A stretch of 64,000 nucleotides of DNA from Kitagawia praeruptora (lineage: Eukaryota > Streptophyta > Magnoliopsida > Apiales > Apiaceae): positions 132,328,501 to 132,392,500 of the forward strand of contig CM075346.1 of the NCBI GenBank assembly GCA_037693485.1. Direction: 5' to 3'. The notes under the pieces were generated by a model. It saw nothing but the letters and a program-made list of their open reading frames with translations. It was not told the DNA's origin and made no database searches. This document shows positions 31,093-44,375 of the stretch, piece by piece. Made by a program: the position numbers and the translations under genes. Every line of letters starts with the position of its first letter. Positions within the stretch are counted from its first letter, which is position 1.

Positions 31093-34018
31093 ATGAAGAC
31101 ACCAAGAAAATCTCTCTACTCTCTCTCATACTTCCTTCTCTCTCTACTCCTCCTCCACAGCACCACCACCGTGCATTGCATAGGTGTAAACTACGGTACA
31201 CTAGGAGACAACCTCCCCCCACCAGCCCAAGTAGCTCAGTTCCTCAAAGAGAAAACCAACATAGACCGCATCAAAATCTTCGACGTGAACCCCGACATCA
31301 TCAAAGCATTCGCCAACACAAACATCTTCGTAACAGTCACCGTCCCGAACGGTGACATCCCTAGTCTCACCAACATTCGTACAGCTCGCCGGTGGGTTTC
31401 TAACAACATTAAACCGTTTTATCCAGCTACAAGGTTTCTGTACATTGCTGTCGGAAACGAGATTCTTCACTGGGGTCCACAAAATCTAATTGATAACCTT
31501 GTACCAGCTATGAGGACACTACATAAAGCATTGATTATGTCGGGGATTAAGGATGTTAAGGTTACGACACCACATTCTTTGGGTATACTTGAATCTTCTA
31601 ACCCGCCTAGTTCGGGTAAGTTCCGACCCGGTTGGGATGTTGGTGTTTTGAAACCCATGTTGCAATTCTTACAAGAGACCAAATCTCCTTTCATGGTTAA
31701 TCCATATCCTTATTTCGGGTGGGCTCCACAACAAGAGGATTTTTGCTTGTTTAGAAAAAATCCAGGTATGATTTTTATGCTTACAATTATTTTGAACGAC
31801 ATTGTTGTAAAAATCGGAAATCGAATATAATCTGAATGATAATTTTGTAGCGATTAATTAGATTATCGAAAATTAATTTGGTCATATAGAGAGTAGCGCA
31901 AAAATATATGTACTAAAATGTTATGCTTGGACTTGTGATATAGGTATGTTTGACCCTGTTACAAAGAAGTTGTACACAAATATGTGGGACCAGTTACTTG
32001 ATGCTGTGTATATGGGTATGGTTAAATTGGGTTATGGAAATGTTGAGATTGTTGCGGCCGAGACAGGGTGGCCATCGATGGGTGAACCTTTTTTGAAACA
32101 TGTTAATCCGACCAATGCGGCATCGTATAACGGTGGACTTGTTAGACATGTTGGTTATGGAACACCGTTGATGCCTAAGAGAAGAATTGAGACTTATATT
32201 TTTGGTTTGTTTAATGAGAATCAGAAGCCGGGTTCTATTGCGGAGCAGAATTTCGGGCTTTTTCGACCCGATTTTTCGCCTGTTTATGATGCAGGAGTCT
32301 TGCGTACTAGTAATGGACCAGTGGTAAGTAGTCATATATAATTGTTATGTGCGTTGGTTTCATTTTTAATGTTTAGTAATGACATTTTAGTGTAAAATTT
32401 GTTCTCAATACGATTAAAATGCCAAGACATGATTTAGCAAAAAAAAAAAAAAAAAGCCAAGACATGGTGGTGATGCATTTTTACTTTTCCTAATTGCAGT
32501 ATGTGATGTTAAAAGTAGTACTACTTGATTTTGTGTGTGTATGTGGTTTCAAATCACACTTGAATTATTTGATTCTTTTTTCTGTACAACTAGCTTTGGC
32601 TTCTTTTTTAAATTGAGATCTAATTCCAAGATATTGTCTCGTCCTTTAAGACCCTATTACTTTATACAAAAAGACTGAAGTAGCCGTTTGAAACAACTAC
32701 AGCTCATGTGAAGTGTGAGCTAGATTAAAACATTGAATATGAGTCTTTAAAATTAGCACCCCCCCACCCCCATCTTTTGTCCTCATTAAATCATGTGCAT
32801 TTTGAATTCTAGCACTAGTGCAGACAATTATTGTGGAGAATATAATGTCTTTTACCACGATTCTTGTGTTTAGAAATTCAATTCAAAGACTCTGTTTGCA
32901 TAAAATTTAAAGATTGAATTACACTTGTAGAGATACTATGTGCGAATAAGAAAAACCGAACAAAGCAAAAAATTATTTAGGTTCATCCAGTTAGTCTCAT
33001 CATGTATCTACTAACCACCTTACATTAAACCCAAGGTCTGAACCGCTAAAAAAAATTTGTAAAGCAGTCACTTGACTTCTGTTGTTAGATCCTTGATTAG
33101 CTATCGCTAATAATCTAGTAAATCAGTCGGTTGACATCTGCGGTTGGATCCTTGATTAGCGGTATTGTTTTAGGCCCTGACCTTCCATGTCGTTCTTTTG
33201 ACACATAGTTGTATTATGGCCCAATGTTCCGAGCTTAAACTCTTGTAAACTTGAACGTTGGATGCCTGGCATGGATTCTGGTAAAAATCCCCGGATACAG
33301 TCATTCAAATTGCAAGCCAGGAGTGAACACTGTAAAGTGGAAGAAGTGTACTTTTTAATTTTTATCAAGGCATGTTAACCATTTGACATGCTTAAGCACT
33401 TCACTGTCTTTCTCTACCAGATTGTCACATGTTAAAACAGTTATCTGCTTCACTATATTTAATCAGTGAATGAAACTAAAAGCATATTGTTTAGAAACCC
33501 TAATTGTTTCTTATTCTCTCAGCCAAATCCTCAACCGCAGCCAAAGCCAAATCCACAGCCGCAGCCACAGCCGAGGCCAAATCCACAGCAACCAAAGCCA
33601 AATCCACAGCCGCAACCTACACCAAAACCTGCCACACCAGCAGCATCGGGTGCGAAATTTTGTGTAGCAAAAGCAGAGGCATCTGATGCAGCATTACAAG
33701 CTAACATTGACTATGTGTGCAGCAAAGGAGCTGACTGCAAACCCATTCAGGCCGGTGGTGCTTGTTTTGATCCAAATAGCGTTAGGGCTCATGCGCAGTT
33801 CATCATGAACTCTTACTACCAGACCAATGGACGGAATGCCTTCAACTGCGATTTCTCCGGCACCGGTGTCATCACAACCAATGATCCAAGTAAGTGGCTT
33901 GCTTTTGTTTCTCCTGATCCACATTTTGTGCATTTATTTTTCTCTTTTACATCTACAATATGGAGCTCATTTTTTATTTTTTGTTTCAGGTTATGGTAAT
34001 TGTAAGTACATGGCTTAA
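31093..34018 (+). CDS. glucan endo-1,3-beta-glucosidase, GH17 with C-terminal X8/CBM43 domain
   Basis: Hydrolyses internal beta-1,3-glucan (callose) links in the cell wall. Exons: 31093-31765, 31944-32323, 33523-33889 and 33990-34018, all GT-AG, giving 482 residues. The first 29 residues are a signal peptide (hydrophobic [11 protein letters not shown]) before [15 protein letters not shown], the usual GH17 mature start; this decides the start over an in-frame ATG at 30838. GH17 covers about 30-345, with acid/base E123 in VGNEIL and nucleophile E264 in AETGWPS. A Pro/Gln/Lys/Asn-rich linker (352-398) joins it to the X8 domain (399-482), which has six Cys and ends NCKYMA. No GPI-anchor tail follows, so it is probably secreted. 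Exon 1 has a CT-rich leader. The layout matches Ole e 9-type glucanases. Confidence 0.93.
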
Positions 34019-36415
34019 GGTGCTGGCAAGGAATCTAACAATCTCAGTTGAATGAGAGGTACTGTATGTTGCAATTTTATTTATTCATCTAGTAAAGTTT
34101 GGTAGCGACGGGGATCCACATTAATCCAGACTAAGCCTTTTGTAACTTGTTTGGCCCTTTGATCTATTTATTTTGTCCAGAATGAATGAATGTATGGTGT
34201 TTAATATTGTGCCTCTTAGTCGTGTCATTGGGCTTAATATTAAGACTAGGAAATATGAACGATAACCATGTGTACTAAACATGTATTAGAGCTTGCGATC
34301 TCAAGGTGAAAACTCTGATTGGCCCCTGTATTGAGTTGAGAACTCTAGTACTCGCTAATTCAACTAATTCCACAGTCCTAAAGAAATTCAACACTTTCAA
34401 CACTTCCTTTTCTAAAGGAATCTCTTTCTCAGTCGTAATTACGATTACGACCCATGAATTGGCTAAGCATAACTTTCGGATAGATGATAAGCTTTAGTGG
34501 ATGAAATAATGTCTCATATTTCCTTTTTTGGATTGTGTAATTTTTTTTTTTTGAATGAAATCGTTTCATTTATGAAAAAGAAAAAAAAACACTTCCTGCA
34601 ATTAAAAGTATAAATAAAAAGAAAACGAAGAACATATAGACGTGTACACACTGCAGTCATGCTGCAACCAAATTAGCCGATTTTGATGGATATGCTTTAT
34701 CGTGACATGTATTTTGTTCAAGAATCTATAAAGAGAGTACTGAGCCACAGCCCCTCTTTGTTCTTCTCACTGCAACCAAGCACAATCAAATTCCATAAAA
34801 TTTTAGTATTTTTCAATTTGCAAAAGAAAAAAATTGTAAGCTGATTATGACAATATTCCACGATTAAAATTACCGGCAGTCAGGAATTACCAATTGAAAA
34901 ATGATGCTTATACACGATACTGAAGAAATCTCCAGAATTCTATGAATATGAGTACAAAAAATAATGATTTGCTGGCGTATAAGACAACACAAATGTAGGA
35001 TGGTGATCTACAAATTGCAGAAATCACCTATAACAACGAACTAACGAATCAGGAATTCAAGAATAACAATGCACAATTGTAAAATTGCAGAATCAAATAA
35101 TTGTAGTCTAGGTAAAAATTGCACAAAGTTTTTGCATATGTGCCAATTTTTTTTTAAAGTCATAGTCGTTACATGGTTAATCTGACGACTAAAAATTGTA
35201 TGTTATGAAAATCATCATTGACATACGATTGTCAAAAACCGGGTTCTATTCCTTAGAATAAGATATAAAACAAATACAAAATCATTGATCTCATAAATTT
35301 TATGGTTCTCTTATATATACAAAATTCATGAAGAGCCAAAATTGAATTGCAATTGATATAAAGTTTTAATTCAGCAAAACTCTGTAGTTGGGCCGATGGT
35401 GGGCCTAAGTTTAGCTGGTCCACTATTGAGAATGAAGCTTCTTTTTAAAACTGAAATGATTCAAAGGCCCCTGTACATCATACATGGCACCTTCGGAATG
35501 GGCACTACTTTATTCATAGAAAACTTTTAGGTTGTCATGTGAGAGGGACCAACCTCCTCCACTTTAAATATTCCACCAATAATTTACACATTTTGTTTAA
35601 TGTCTGAGTAATATAATAGTACCCCAGCTATAACTGTCTTGTTGCCTGCAGAGCTTTGCTTGTTTTAGATACTGTAATATTTTTACTTGGAAATATATCA
35701 TGTCAAACTCAAAATTTATGTACACAAATTCGTAGGTTTAAACTCGAATTCTCGCTCTCTTGTTACGAAGAAAATAAAAAATTCGCATGAACAATTGATT
35801 GATCGGTTAAGTTTAACTTATTAAATTTTACTAGATGTTTAAGTAAAATTTTCGAAATCTCGATCTTTTGTTACAAAGATAATAAAGAACAAGTAGGAGC
35901 AGTTGACTGATCAATTAAGTTTACCTTAAAATTTTCGCTAGATGTTTCAAATAAAATTTTGATGATTCATTAACATTTTAACTATGCAAAAAGGTAAAAC
36001 TAAAAAGCCAAATTAAGAACAAGCTTCTACATGCAATAATGAAAGAAGTGGCAACATCATAAGACTGATTTAGAATATTACAAGGAACTCAAATGATACA
36101 TGAATATTATAGAAAAATGCTTAGACATAAGATACCCACACAAAATAATCTATATGAGTATATGTATTGTACATGCCAAGGAACACAAAACTTGAAGATA
36201 ACTCTGGATTATTGGATGTATAAAAGTTGGCAACCAACTTTTTTGACCTACAACCCCACCAAAATAAGAGAAAAAAGAAGCATAATTAGTACTGTAGTAG
36301 CATAAACAAAAGCACTAGCTCAACTTGTTATCATAAAACCAACAACCTACACCAAACAAATACCATTATTCTTAGTATAACCACCCTAAACAAACCACTA
36401 CACACCCTAACATCC
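34019..36415. other. intergenic, no gene seen
   Basis: AT-rich sequence with short unsupported frames only. It includes the 3' end of the glucanase transcript, an A/T-rich inverted pair near 34540-34590 and a diverged tandem duplication at 35747-35962. The last 150 bases would be the promoter and leader of the next gene. Confidence 0.5.
35747..35962. repeat. diverged tandem duplication, about 108 bp
   Basis: Two units share AATCTCG.TCT.TTGTTAC.AAGA.AATAAA, TTGA.TGATC and TAGATGTTT.A..TAAAATTTT. They are about 75% alike by eye. Confidence 0.55.
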
Positions 36416-37093
36416 ATGGGAGAAAAAGAAGACAAGAAGAAAAAAAAGAAGCAAAAGCACCAACACCCAAATGACCAAACTACAAAACAACCCTCATCAG
36501 ATTACTCATTCAAGCAAATCTCCGATGTAAAAGGCCTCCGTTTCGGAGGCCAATTCATCGTAAAATCATTCACAATCCGTCGTGCACGCCCTCTAGAGCT
36601 CCTTCGTCTCCTCTCCCTCGAAAAATTATTCGATACGAAAAAATCTACTTTTCCATCCACAACAGCTTATTTGCCAACAAACTTCACAATCCTAGCTCAC
36701 CATGCATGGCATACTTTAACCCTAGGGCTTGGTACAAAGAAATCTAAAGTGGTATTATTCGTATTCGAATCCGAGAAAATGAAGACTTCCATGGATCGAA
36801 TATGGCCACCGGAAATTCCACTTGGAGAAGTGAACAAGAAGTTGATTAGAGGATCAAGTGGATGTGAGATGGCAAGATTCAAATTTAGAAAAGGGTGCAT
36901 AACATTTTATGTGTATGCTGTACGGAGAGTTGGGAATCTTGGATTTTCATGCGCAGATGATCTTAGGTTAATTTTAGAATATGTGGTTGCTTTAAATGAT
37001 TTCTTGGATCATACTGCTATGCTTGCTATGCCTAATCAGAGAAGTATAAATTACAATGCTACCAGTACTGCTCAGGTTGCCATGGCTCATTAA
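36416..37093 (+). CDS. conserved plant protein of unknown function, 225 aa, intronless
   Basis: Single exon; the ATG stands in a good context (CATCCATGGGA). The first 30 residues are Lys-rich (six consecutive Lys) and could be a nuclear or nucleolar signal. The rest looks globular. Notable stretches are FGGQFIVKSFTIRRARPLEL, a central FTILAHHAWHTLTLGLGTKK, FRKGCITFYVYAVRRVGN and a C-terminal LNDFLDHTAMLAMPNQRSIN. I recall this pattern as conserved across land plants but cannot name a domain, and no catalytic motif is visible. Codon use and the long uninterrupted frame in AT-rich surroundings support a real gene. Neighbours on both sides are repeats and give no hint of function. Confidence 0.8.
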   Translation: MGEKEDKKKKKKQKHQHPNDQTTKQPSSDYSFKQISDVKGLRFGGQFIVKSFTIRRARPLELLRLLSLEKLFDTKKSTFPSTTAYLPTNFTILAHHAWHTLTLGLGTKKSKVVLFVFESEKMKTSMDRIWPPEIPLGEVNKKLIRGSSGCEMARFKFRKGCITFYVYAVRRVGNLGFSCADDLRLILEYVVALNDFLDHTAMLAMPNQRSINYNATSTAQVAMAH

Positions 37094-40010
37094 TTTGCTA
37101 GCAAATTAAGTTAATTACTTCTGATTATACTTTAAGTATACTTGTGTTTAGTTCTTTTTTCACTTTCTTGATTTTTTTTAAAGTAATTTTGTGATTATTG
37201 ATTGTACTGTACATTATATTTGTTGTGGGAGATTTTTCTTTTCTTTACTTCATTTCTTTGGAATCTTGTTTTTTCCATACTTTTCCTCTAATCTTGTTGT
37301 TAATATGAATTAGCTAGAGGTTTACATGCCTTTATTTTTTTTTAGTTTTTGTTTAGTGGTACATGAGTATCAGAGTATGAAAGAATGCATGGTAATCGGA
37401 TTAGCTAGGTAATCCAAATTGTTAAATTTCATGATATAACATATTTTTTTCTTCCAAAAGTAAATATTTATTCATAGATAAATTAACGTAAGCGAGAATC
37501 GAAACCAATACATGAAACGAATTAGTTAGGATTAAATGAAAGTTAGCAAAAGAAGTGAAGAACATGAAGGTGGTAATTAGTTGATTATATTTTTTAAAAA
37601 CCATATATGTATAATTTTTTCCCCATGAGTGAGAATGTTAATGGAGAAGCTTAAGTCAAAAGTTAGATGATCATTTGACTAAAGTGGGTGAGAGATGATG
37701 AAGTTTAAGAAATTAGTTCCACGGAATTCCTAATTAAAAACTATCTGAGGTTGCTGTTTTAACCGGAGTTCTCATGAGGTCATGGAGCACGAGTACTAGT
37801 AGTGTTGACATTTCAAATTAATACATTCCGAACTATTAATTAATTAGTTACAGATTATTCTTTTCATACTTGATATATGAATGAAATTTTAAAGTGGGCA
37901 AATATTTCTTGAGTTGTGTAAACAAAAGAGTAAATCTCTTTCGAGTTCAGTAAAAAAAGGATGGAGTGTGTGTAAGTGTGTCTGCATATATTTTAATCTC
38001 TTCAGTCTTCACACACTGTGGTCCTCATCCTCAGCTGTAAATAATTACTAATTAGTCAGACATTGAACCCTGATATTTCGTGAAGAGAGCTCTGATCTAA
38101 CCCGTCAATTGCCTCTCCGTTTTATATATATATTCAGCCTTGGTTTCACCTAGCATTAGCGTCCATGACAATTTTTTTAATATATGAACAATTTTTTCGT
38201 TTACTGTACATGGAATGAGAGTTCTCAAACTCGATGCAGACTAATCGGTTCATCTAAAATTTTAAGATGTTAGAAATAACAACACGACATTTTCGACCAA
38301 GTAATACCATGGTGTTTACAAATTTCAGTGCTCAAGAATTAATTTCAAAATATTTGCGGTCGAAAGTGTCTTCTTTTGCTTGCCGTGTGATGCCTAAGTT
38401 CTGGAAAAAAAATCTGCACAAGAGAGGAGGTGGAATATTCGTATAAAGTAATAAAGTGAATAATGTTGCAAAAGTTGAATTGAAATGATGGTACAGATGT
38501 GTGGATGGTGATAAGCGATGATCACATTTGCAATGAACACAACATGGCGTGGAAAGCTGAGAGACAAGGCCAGAAACATGCTTGCTGAGGATAAAGCCTG
38601 GAACTCACCCTCTGATTTCGTAGAGGACCTTTTCCTGTAAAATAATGCAAATGCATGTGCATTTAGACTTAGGCCACGGCTATAGTTGATTTTCTTTTTA
38701 ATCAATTTAATTTCACACAACTGAATTGATGCTATGATGAGCATTCGTTAGATAGACTAGGACAGTAGGGTCGTAATGTTTATATATCAATTCGTTATAA
38801 ATATGTAAAACTTGAATTTGGGCTCATATTATTGAGCCAATATTTTTGTTTATGTATCGAGTTATTAAGAAAAATATTTTTTACGAACATTTTCACGAAC
38901 ATGTATCATAAGTCACTCTTCACAAACTTATCATGAATACTAGCTTATGAACATCTCATGATTTAATACGGTTCATGATTTCATGTTCACGAGCATCTCA
39001 TTTTTTTTATGAATTTATTAATGCATTAAAAAATAGTGTGATTAAATCTCGAAAATTAGAGACATCTTTTTAACTCGAACCTGAGTCACATCCTAAACCG
39101 AACTTTAATACCATGTTAAGTAACTAGTCGTTCTAAAATCTTAAGATGTTAAAGAAGAAAGACCCCAACAAAATATTATGCAGTTAATATTATGTAGTAA
39201 TCATTACAATTTTTTACTAATTATCACGAATTTAAGAATTTTCGTGAAATCTTAATTAAATATATTCACGAGTATATAAATCAAGTTTGTACCCGAACTC
39301 ATTCAAGAATCATATTCACAAGGTTGTTCACAAACTATATTAACGAACTTGTTCACAAACTTTACAATCGAACTTATTCGCAAACTTTCAAACCAAACTA
39401 CAGTATGTCATGTTCAAGTTCAGTTCAATTTAGGACACGAACTTCAAAATCGTGTTCATGTTGGACTCATTTACAAATCGAATCGAATTCAAATCCAATT
39501 TTTTTTTATACCGGACAATAAAATATTCCTGAACATGTCAATTCATTTACGATCCTAACTAGGAGTCAATATTTTCTCAAAAATTTTAAATTTAGCAAAA
39601 TAAACACAAAGTCTGTATCGTAAAAGCTCGAAATTGATCCAAAACAAACAATTGTTATTAATCATCTATTTACTATAATTCTTTGTGAATAGTAAGAAGT
39701 CCTAGAAATGGTATATTAAGCACGTATAGATGTTACAAAAAAATTCCGTTAACCTATTCACAAAAATTTGTAAAAATAGATTATTGTAACAATCGATTGT
39801 TGATTGTTAGGCATCAGGACTCGTTTTAATTTATCACTAAAAATTGTTATCATAGCAAAAATCATACATGTTCAACACTCTCGCGTATGCTTTACCTTCA
39901 ATCATTGTCATCACTGGGTAAGGTCCCCTATTGTACAAATTGCGATTTGCGTTGTTCCCCACTTCCCCTATCCTTCAAGCCGGACCGTTCTCTACTTCTA
40001 TAGTTCTATG
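37094..40010. other. intergenic, no gene seen
   Basis: AT-rich with no supported gene. From about 38860 to 39540 there are many GTTCACAAAC, GAACTTATTC and CACGAAC motifs, a decayed repeat of unknown class. Confidence 0.5.
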
Positions 40011-40288
40011 CAGTGACGGGAGGCAGACAAAAAAAGAGAGGGGTCCGAAATAATTAATGACAGAAAAATTGAAGAAAAATTATGCAAAAACTAGATTTAT
40101 AGATTAAAAATCAGAAATTGTGGAGAAAAAATTCAGTAGGAAGGGTTTGAACCTTTGTCCTCCTGCAATAGAATCCAAATACCAACCATCTAAGCTATTT
40201 AGTACATCAGTATAAGGATGAAATATATACTTCTTGTTATAAATCCAGGGGGGCCATGGATCCCTCTGGACCCCTCCCTCCGTCACTG
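40011..40288. mobile_element. hAT-type MITE with tRNA-like boxes
   Basis: Terminal inverted repeats are CAGTGACGGGAGG and CCTCCCTCCGTCACTG. Flanking 8-bp copies are GTTCTATG (40003-40010) and ATTCTATG (40289-40296), one mismatch; 8 bp is the hAT length. On the minus strand the interior has TAGCTTAGATGGTTGG (A-box-like) and, about 35 bases on, GGTTCAAACCC (B-box-like), as in tRNA-derived sequence. Confidence 0.7.
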
Positions 40289-40425
40289 ATTCTATGTATT
40301 AACTATTAAGCAACCGGTCCATTCAAGTTATCAATTAACAATTTGAAACTTTAAAGTGAACTTGCACGGGCCTGTATATAGACACTAGTAATATTGTTAT
40401 GATGAAGATTGTAGAGAATGAGGTT

Positions 40426-40772
40426 GTGTTTGGGATTGCTGTTGTAGACAGCAACAGCTTATTTCTAAAAAGCAGTTGAAAAAGTGTTTGGTAAAATTTA
40501 AAAGCTGCTTTTTTATAAAGTGCTTTTGGCCTAAAAGTTGTTTTTAGAGAACGTAGGCCCCCCCATGCTTTTGAAAAAAAGTTGTTTTTCAGCTTTTGCG
40601 GAAAGCATTAGCTGATTTCAACATCAAACCTCATCAAAAACATTATTTTTAATATATTTTTACATCAAAACATGCACATATCAAAAATATTACCAAACAG
40701 TTTTCAGCTTTTTATAACATCATTTTTTTTACCAGCACTTTTTCTAACAGCACAGCAATCCCAAACAGAGTC
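40426..40772. mobile_element. MITE with TGTTTGGGATTGCTG ends
   Basis: Starts GTGTTTGGGATTGCTGTTG and ends CAGCACAGCAATCCCAAACA, with further inverted pairing of CAACAGCTT/AAGCTG-type segments inside. The same ends occur at 50735 in ALG5 intron 2. Confidence 0.7.
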
Positions 40773-41734
40773 TGAATTAGTAACGTGCTGATTCTGAGGT
40801 AAATGAGCTTAGTTGGCGAAATAGGTATCTACTTTGCATCAGAAATGTGGAAGCATGAAGAACTGAGAGTTGTTCATATTGAGCATTAACGAACCTTGTA
40901 ACCTATCAGACCGTTGGTGGATTGAAAAATGAGGACAACATTGCCTCCACCTTACAATTTATAACAGGTTTGCTAGAGTTTGTTTTGTTTATAGGAGAAC
41001 AAAGGGTTTAACTTTTTAATGAACGGCGTGCCTTCCAAAAGGATTGGGGTTTGATTTTGATGCAATCAATCGGTTTGGGTGTATTTTTAGTTAAGTAATG
41101 TAAATTGAAATGGTAATCGTGTAATTTTTTTAAAATTAAAAGAAAAAAACAATCAGTTGTTGTTTTTAGAATTGGTTCTATATCTTGGATCATTATATTT
41201 TAGCTAGGCATTGTTTTGCTAAATTTATTCATTTATTTTTTCTATTACACCAATTGTAGCTCTCCATTAAACCAACTAACAAACTATCATGTATAAATTA
41301 CTAAAGAAATAGAAATGTTTTATTTGTGTTTAAGGTAAGTTCAAGCGAATAACACTATACATGTAGTCAGAACATATGTACTCTCAGAAGTAACAACTAA
41401 GGAATCTAGTTTGACAAAAGTGGAGAAGCATTGCAATAGTTGGGAACTGTTCATAGTGATTAGGAATGACCGTAGTCGACTTAAACTTTGTTCAAATAAA
41501 GTGTTCCCGTGCAAGGCACGGTCATTGGATTAATTTTTCGTTCAAAACTGTATATATATTCAAATAATTTTGTAATTGAAAATATGATAAATGATAAAAA
41601 TTCAATTTATCTAATGTTTTCATAGTTATTTTGTAATTTTACATACCAATTTTTAATATTATATTTTGAACTATTTTTTTAACTCAATTTTAAAAATTTT
41701 TAAATATTCGAGTCAATGTTAAATATGATAAACC

Positions 41735-42157
41735 AATCCATCATCATCAGATCCAATCTCCTGAGCTTCAATGACGTGAGATGCAACATTAGTGGCATAA
41801 ACCTCACGGGGCAGCACTGCCACTGAAAAGGAGAAGGTCAATATGAATTAACACTGTTTAGGGATACATGCAAGCAGTGAATTGCTCAAGCAAGAGAGAG
41901 TTTGAAGTAGGCTGCAGGCATTACCTCTCGCTCGTTTAGGTCCTGTCATGACGACATTCCAGGCCACTCTCACCTGGGATCATGTCTAAGAAGAGGCAAA
42001 CCATTATTTAAAACAGAAAGATAGATGCAGTTCAAAAGGGGACACTAATAGTACATACCGTGGAATTTCCTGCGTGAATCATTGCGCCTCTTCTTTGACA
42101 TTCTCTGCCTTTCCACAGCATCTTTGGTGAGGAATACTCTGGAACGCCCGCCTTTAT
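41735..42157 (-). pseudogene. possible gene fragment with exon-like blocks
   Basis: Minus-strand 42152-42059 translates without stops to a basic stretch (VERQRMSKKRRNDSRRKFH) and ends at a plausible donor, G|GTATGT. A second block (about 41980-41935) begins after CCCAG. A third (about 41830-41735) reads PREVYATNVASHVIEAQE followed by an Asp cluster. Whether these join is unclear; one joining meets a stop quickly. No family recognised. Perhaps a captured or decayed gene. Confidence 0.25.
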
Positions 42158-42261
42158 AAACAATATAAGTCGTCATTAACATATTTACTCAAAAGTTAAA
42201 TTGATAGCAAATATAGGAAAAGGACGAGACCAGAGGTTTAAGTAATATGTTTTTTAGTTCA

Positions 42262-42345
42262 AACTTAAAAGCTTATTAAGCTCAATGGTTATAAGGATGA
42301 GTTGCCTTGAGAAAGGCATGAGTTCAATTCCCCACAACAACATAA
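42262..42345 (+). repeat. tRNA-like (SINE-like) sequence
   Basis: AAGCTCAATGGTTA at 42278 resembles a pol III A box. GAGTTCAATTCC at 42320 resembles a B box, with spacing close to that of a tRNA. A T tract follows. Not a functional tRNA, as no cloverleaf forms. Confidence 0.4.
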
Positions 42346-42633
42346 TTTGTCTATTTTTTTTTTTTGAATAAGAAATTAGTGGCAACTTCATGTAATTTTT
42401 CAATATTCAATGGCAAAACTGTACTTTCACAGGGGATATAATTGGTTGGTTGGTTTTGGTTAACACCTTTGAAAGGCATATGATATAGCCTATTTGTATT
42501 TCGGGGATACAACTCAACTTAAACAAGATTGTATTAGTAAATAGTATATAGGCTGTCACAATTAAGGAATCTCAGATTGTATTATCTGTCAGAAGAAGAA
42601 GATCAAGGTCAATCTACATACTTGAGGAATTAC

Positions 42634-43617
42634 TGTTAGGAATATGTTGTAGTTGATGATAACTTAACATTCAAGCAAAATTGTATAAGTCAAGTTTTGT
42701 AACTGTCAACGGATAAGGCCTTATAACTCTATTCGTTGACAGGTAGCTCATCAACGGATGAGGTTTTGTAGCATACTACAATATCTCTATTTATCAGTTG
42801 ATAGTGTTTTTATTCAGAGTCATGTTGACCATCAATGGATAGGCAGAATAGGTAGCCAATTGTAAATAAGCTATGCTATGTAATTCTGTCTAAGTGAAAG
42901 TGTATCAACGGATAAGAACAGGGCTCTATCAACGGATACAACTCAAATCTACTCGATCAACGGATACAGCTCAAACTACCATCAACGGATAAGTGTGCAC
43001 AACATCAACGGATAATCATTGTCACTTTATCCTATGCTAGCTGGGAATTAGCAGTTGATAAGGACAGGTTTGACTGACAGATCACATGGGTTGATAGTAG
43101 GTATAAAAAGCAGTATGGCAGCCATACTTTGGAAACACAGAAGAAAGAAGCATTCCATTTACACAGTACATACAAGAAAGGTGCAGGGGACATATCTGTT
43201 CACAAGGACAACCTTTCGGCTACATGTGGATTTGGAGTGGAGTAGAAAGTCAACTAGAATTAGATTAATATTATCTTATTCCTGTAGTACTTGTAAACTT
43301 GGGATATATAACCAAGTGTAGCAACTCTTTAGAAACTAAGAAAATAGACATATTTACTTAGGGTTTCTTGAATATCTTTAGAAGCAAAGAGTTGTAAACA
43401 CAGAAGCTGTGTACATTTGTATCACAGGGTTTTCTTCAAATAAAAGTCTCAGGTGGTACATTTAACCACCTGATTTTTTATGTGTTTGTGAACTATTTCC
43501 ATTCAGCAATTATTTCTTTATAGATTTCTGTGGTTTTTATCAGAAATTTATAACTATCAAGAATTGTATTCAACCCCCCCTTCTACAATTATACAAGTGT
43601 GTAATCTGGGAATAACA
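42634..43617 (+). mobile_element. second solo LTR nested in the first
   Basis: TGTTAGGAATATG to GGGAATAACA, 984 bases, flanked by ATTAC at 42629-42633 and 43618-43622. ATTCAACCCCCCCTTCTAC lies near its end as in copia LTRs. It is younger than the LTR it splits. Confidence 0.88.
42706..43015. repeat. ATCAACGGATAA repeats in the inner solo LTR
   Basis: At least seven copies of (A/G)TCAACGGATA(A/C) or close variants, irregularly spaced, in the U3 part of the LTR. Confidence 0.75.
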
Positions 43618-44375
43618 ATTACTACATCGAAAGAAGTTCAGACATCTGATCAAGCCTCAGTGGAGTATTCGTTAAGAAGTGGATTCGTTTAAGGTAACAG
43701 AGATTTCAAGGTGACAGAGACAGTACAGAGAATTAAAGAGAGAGAGAGAGAGAGAGAGTGAGAAGCAAACAAAAGGAACCAGATTTTAAAGTCAATATAT
43801 GAAGAACAATCATTGCGGTTAGTCACTCATGAACCAGACAGTACATCGAGTGTCAACATTAAACAGTGGTTGTTCGTCATTAACTTCAGTGGTTCAAGAT
43901 ATCAAGACTTGTATGAGAGAAAATTATTGTGCAAGCAATAGAAGTGCTAAATTAATTAACCACAAGGATTTTACTATCAAGTGGACTGGCTGTGAGGAAA
44001 AAGATTTATCACAAAGAAATGCAAAGTGATATATTCTTAATGCTGAAACTCCGGTTAGAATTATTGTATTTTTTGCTAAGCAAAAGGAGTCCGGTTCTAG
44101 ATGCTCAGGTAACCGCAGCTTAGAGCTTAAGGATTTATTTATATTAATAAATATTTTATTTAATTAGAAAATTATATTTATAAATATCTAATAATATTAG
44201 ATATTTATTTTTATAATTTCTGAACTAAATTAATTATTTATTAATTAAAGATTATAAGCTGTGCAGGTTAAAAAGCATTTCTACGGAACCCGTCCTAATA
44301 AAACAAAGCAAGTCCACGAATTGAAAAGAAAAAATGGCAGGTTCTTTTGCTTTGTCCAAATGGCCAGTATGTTGT

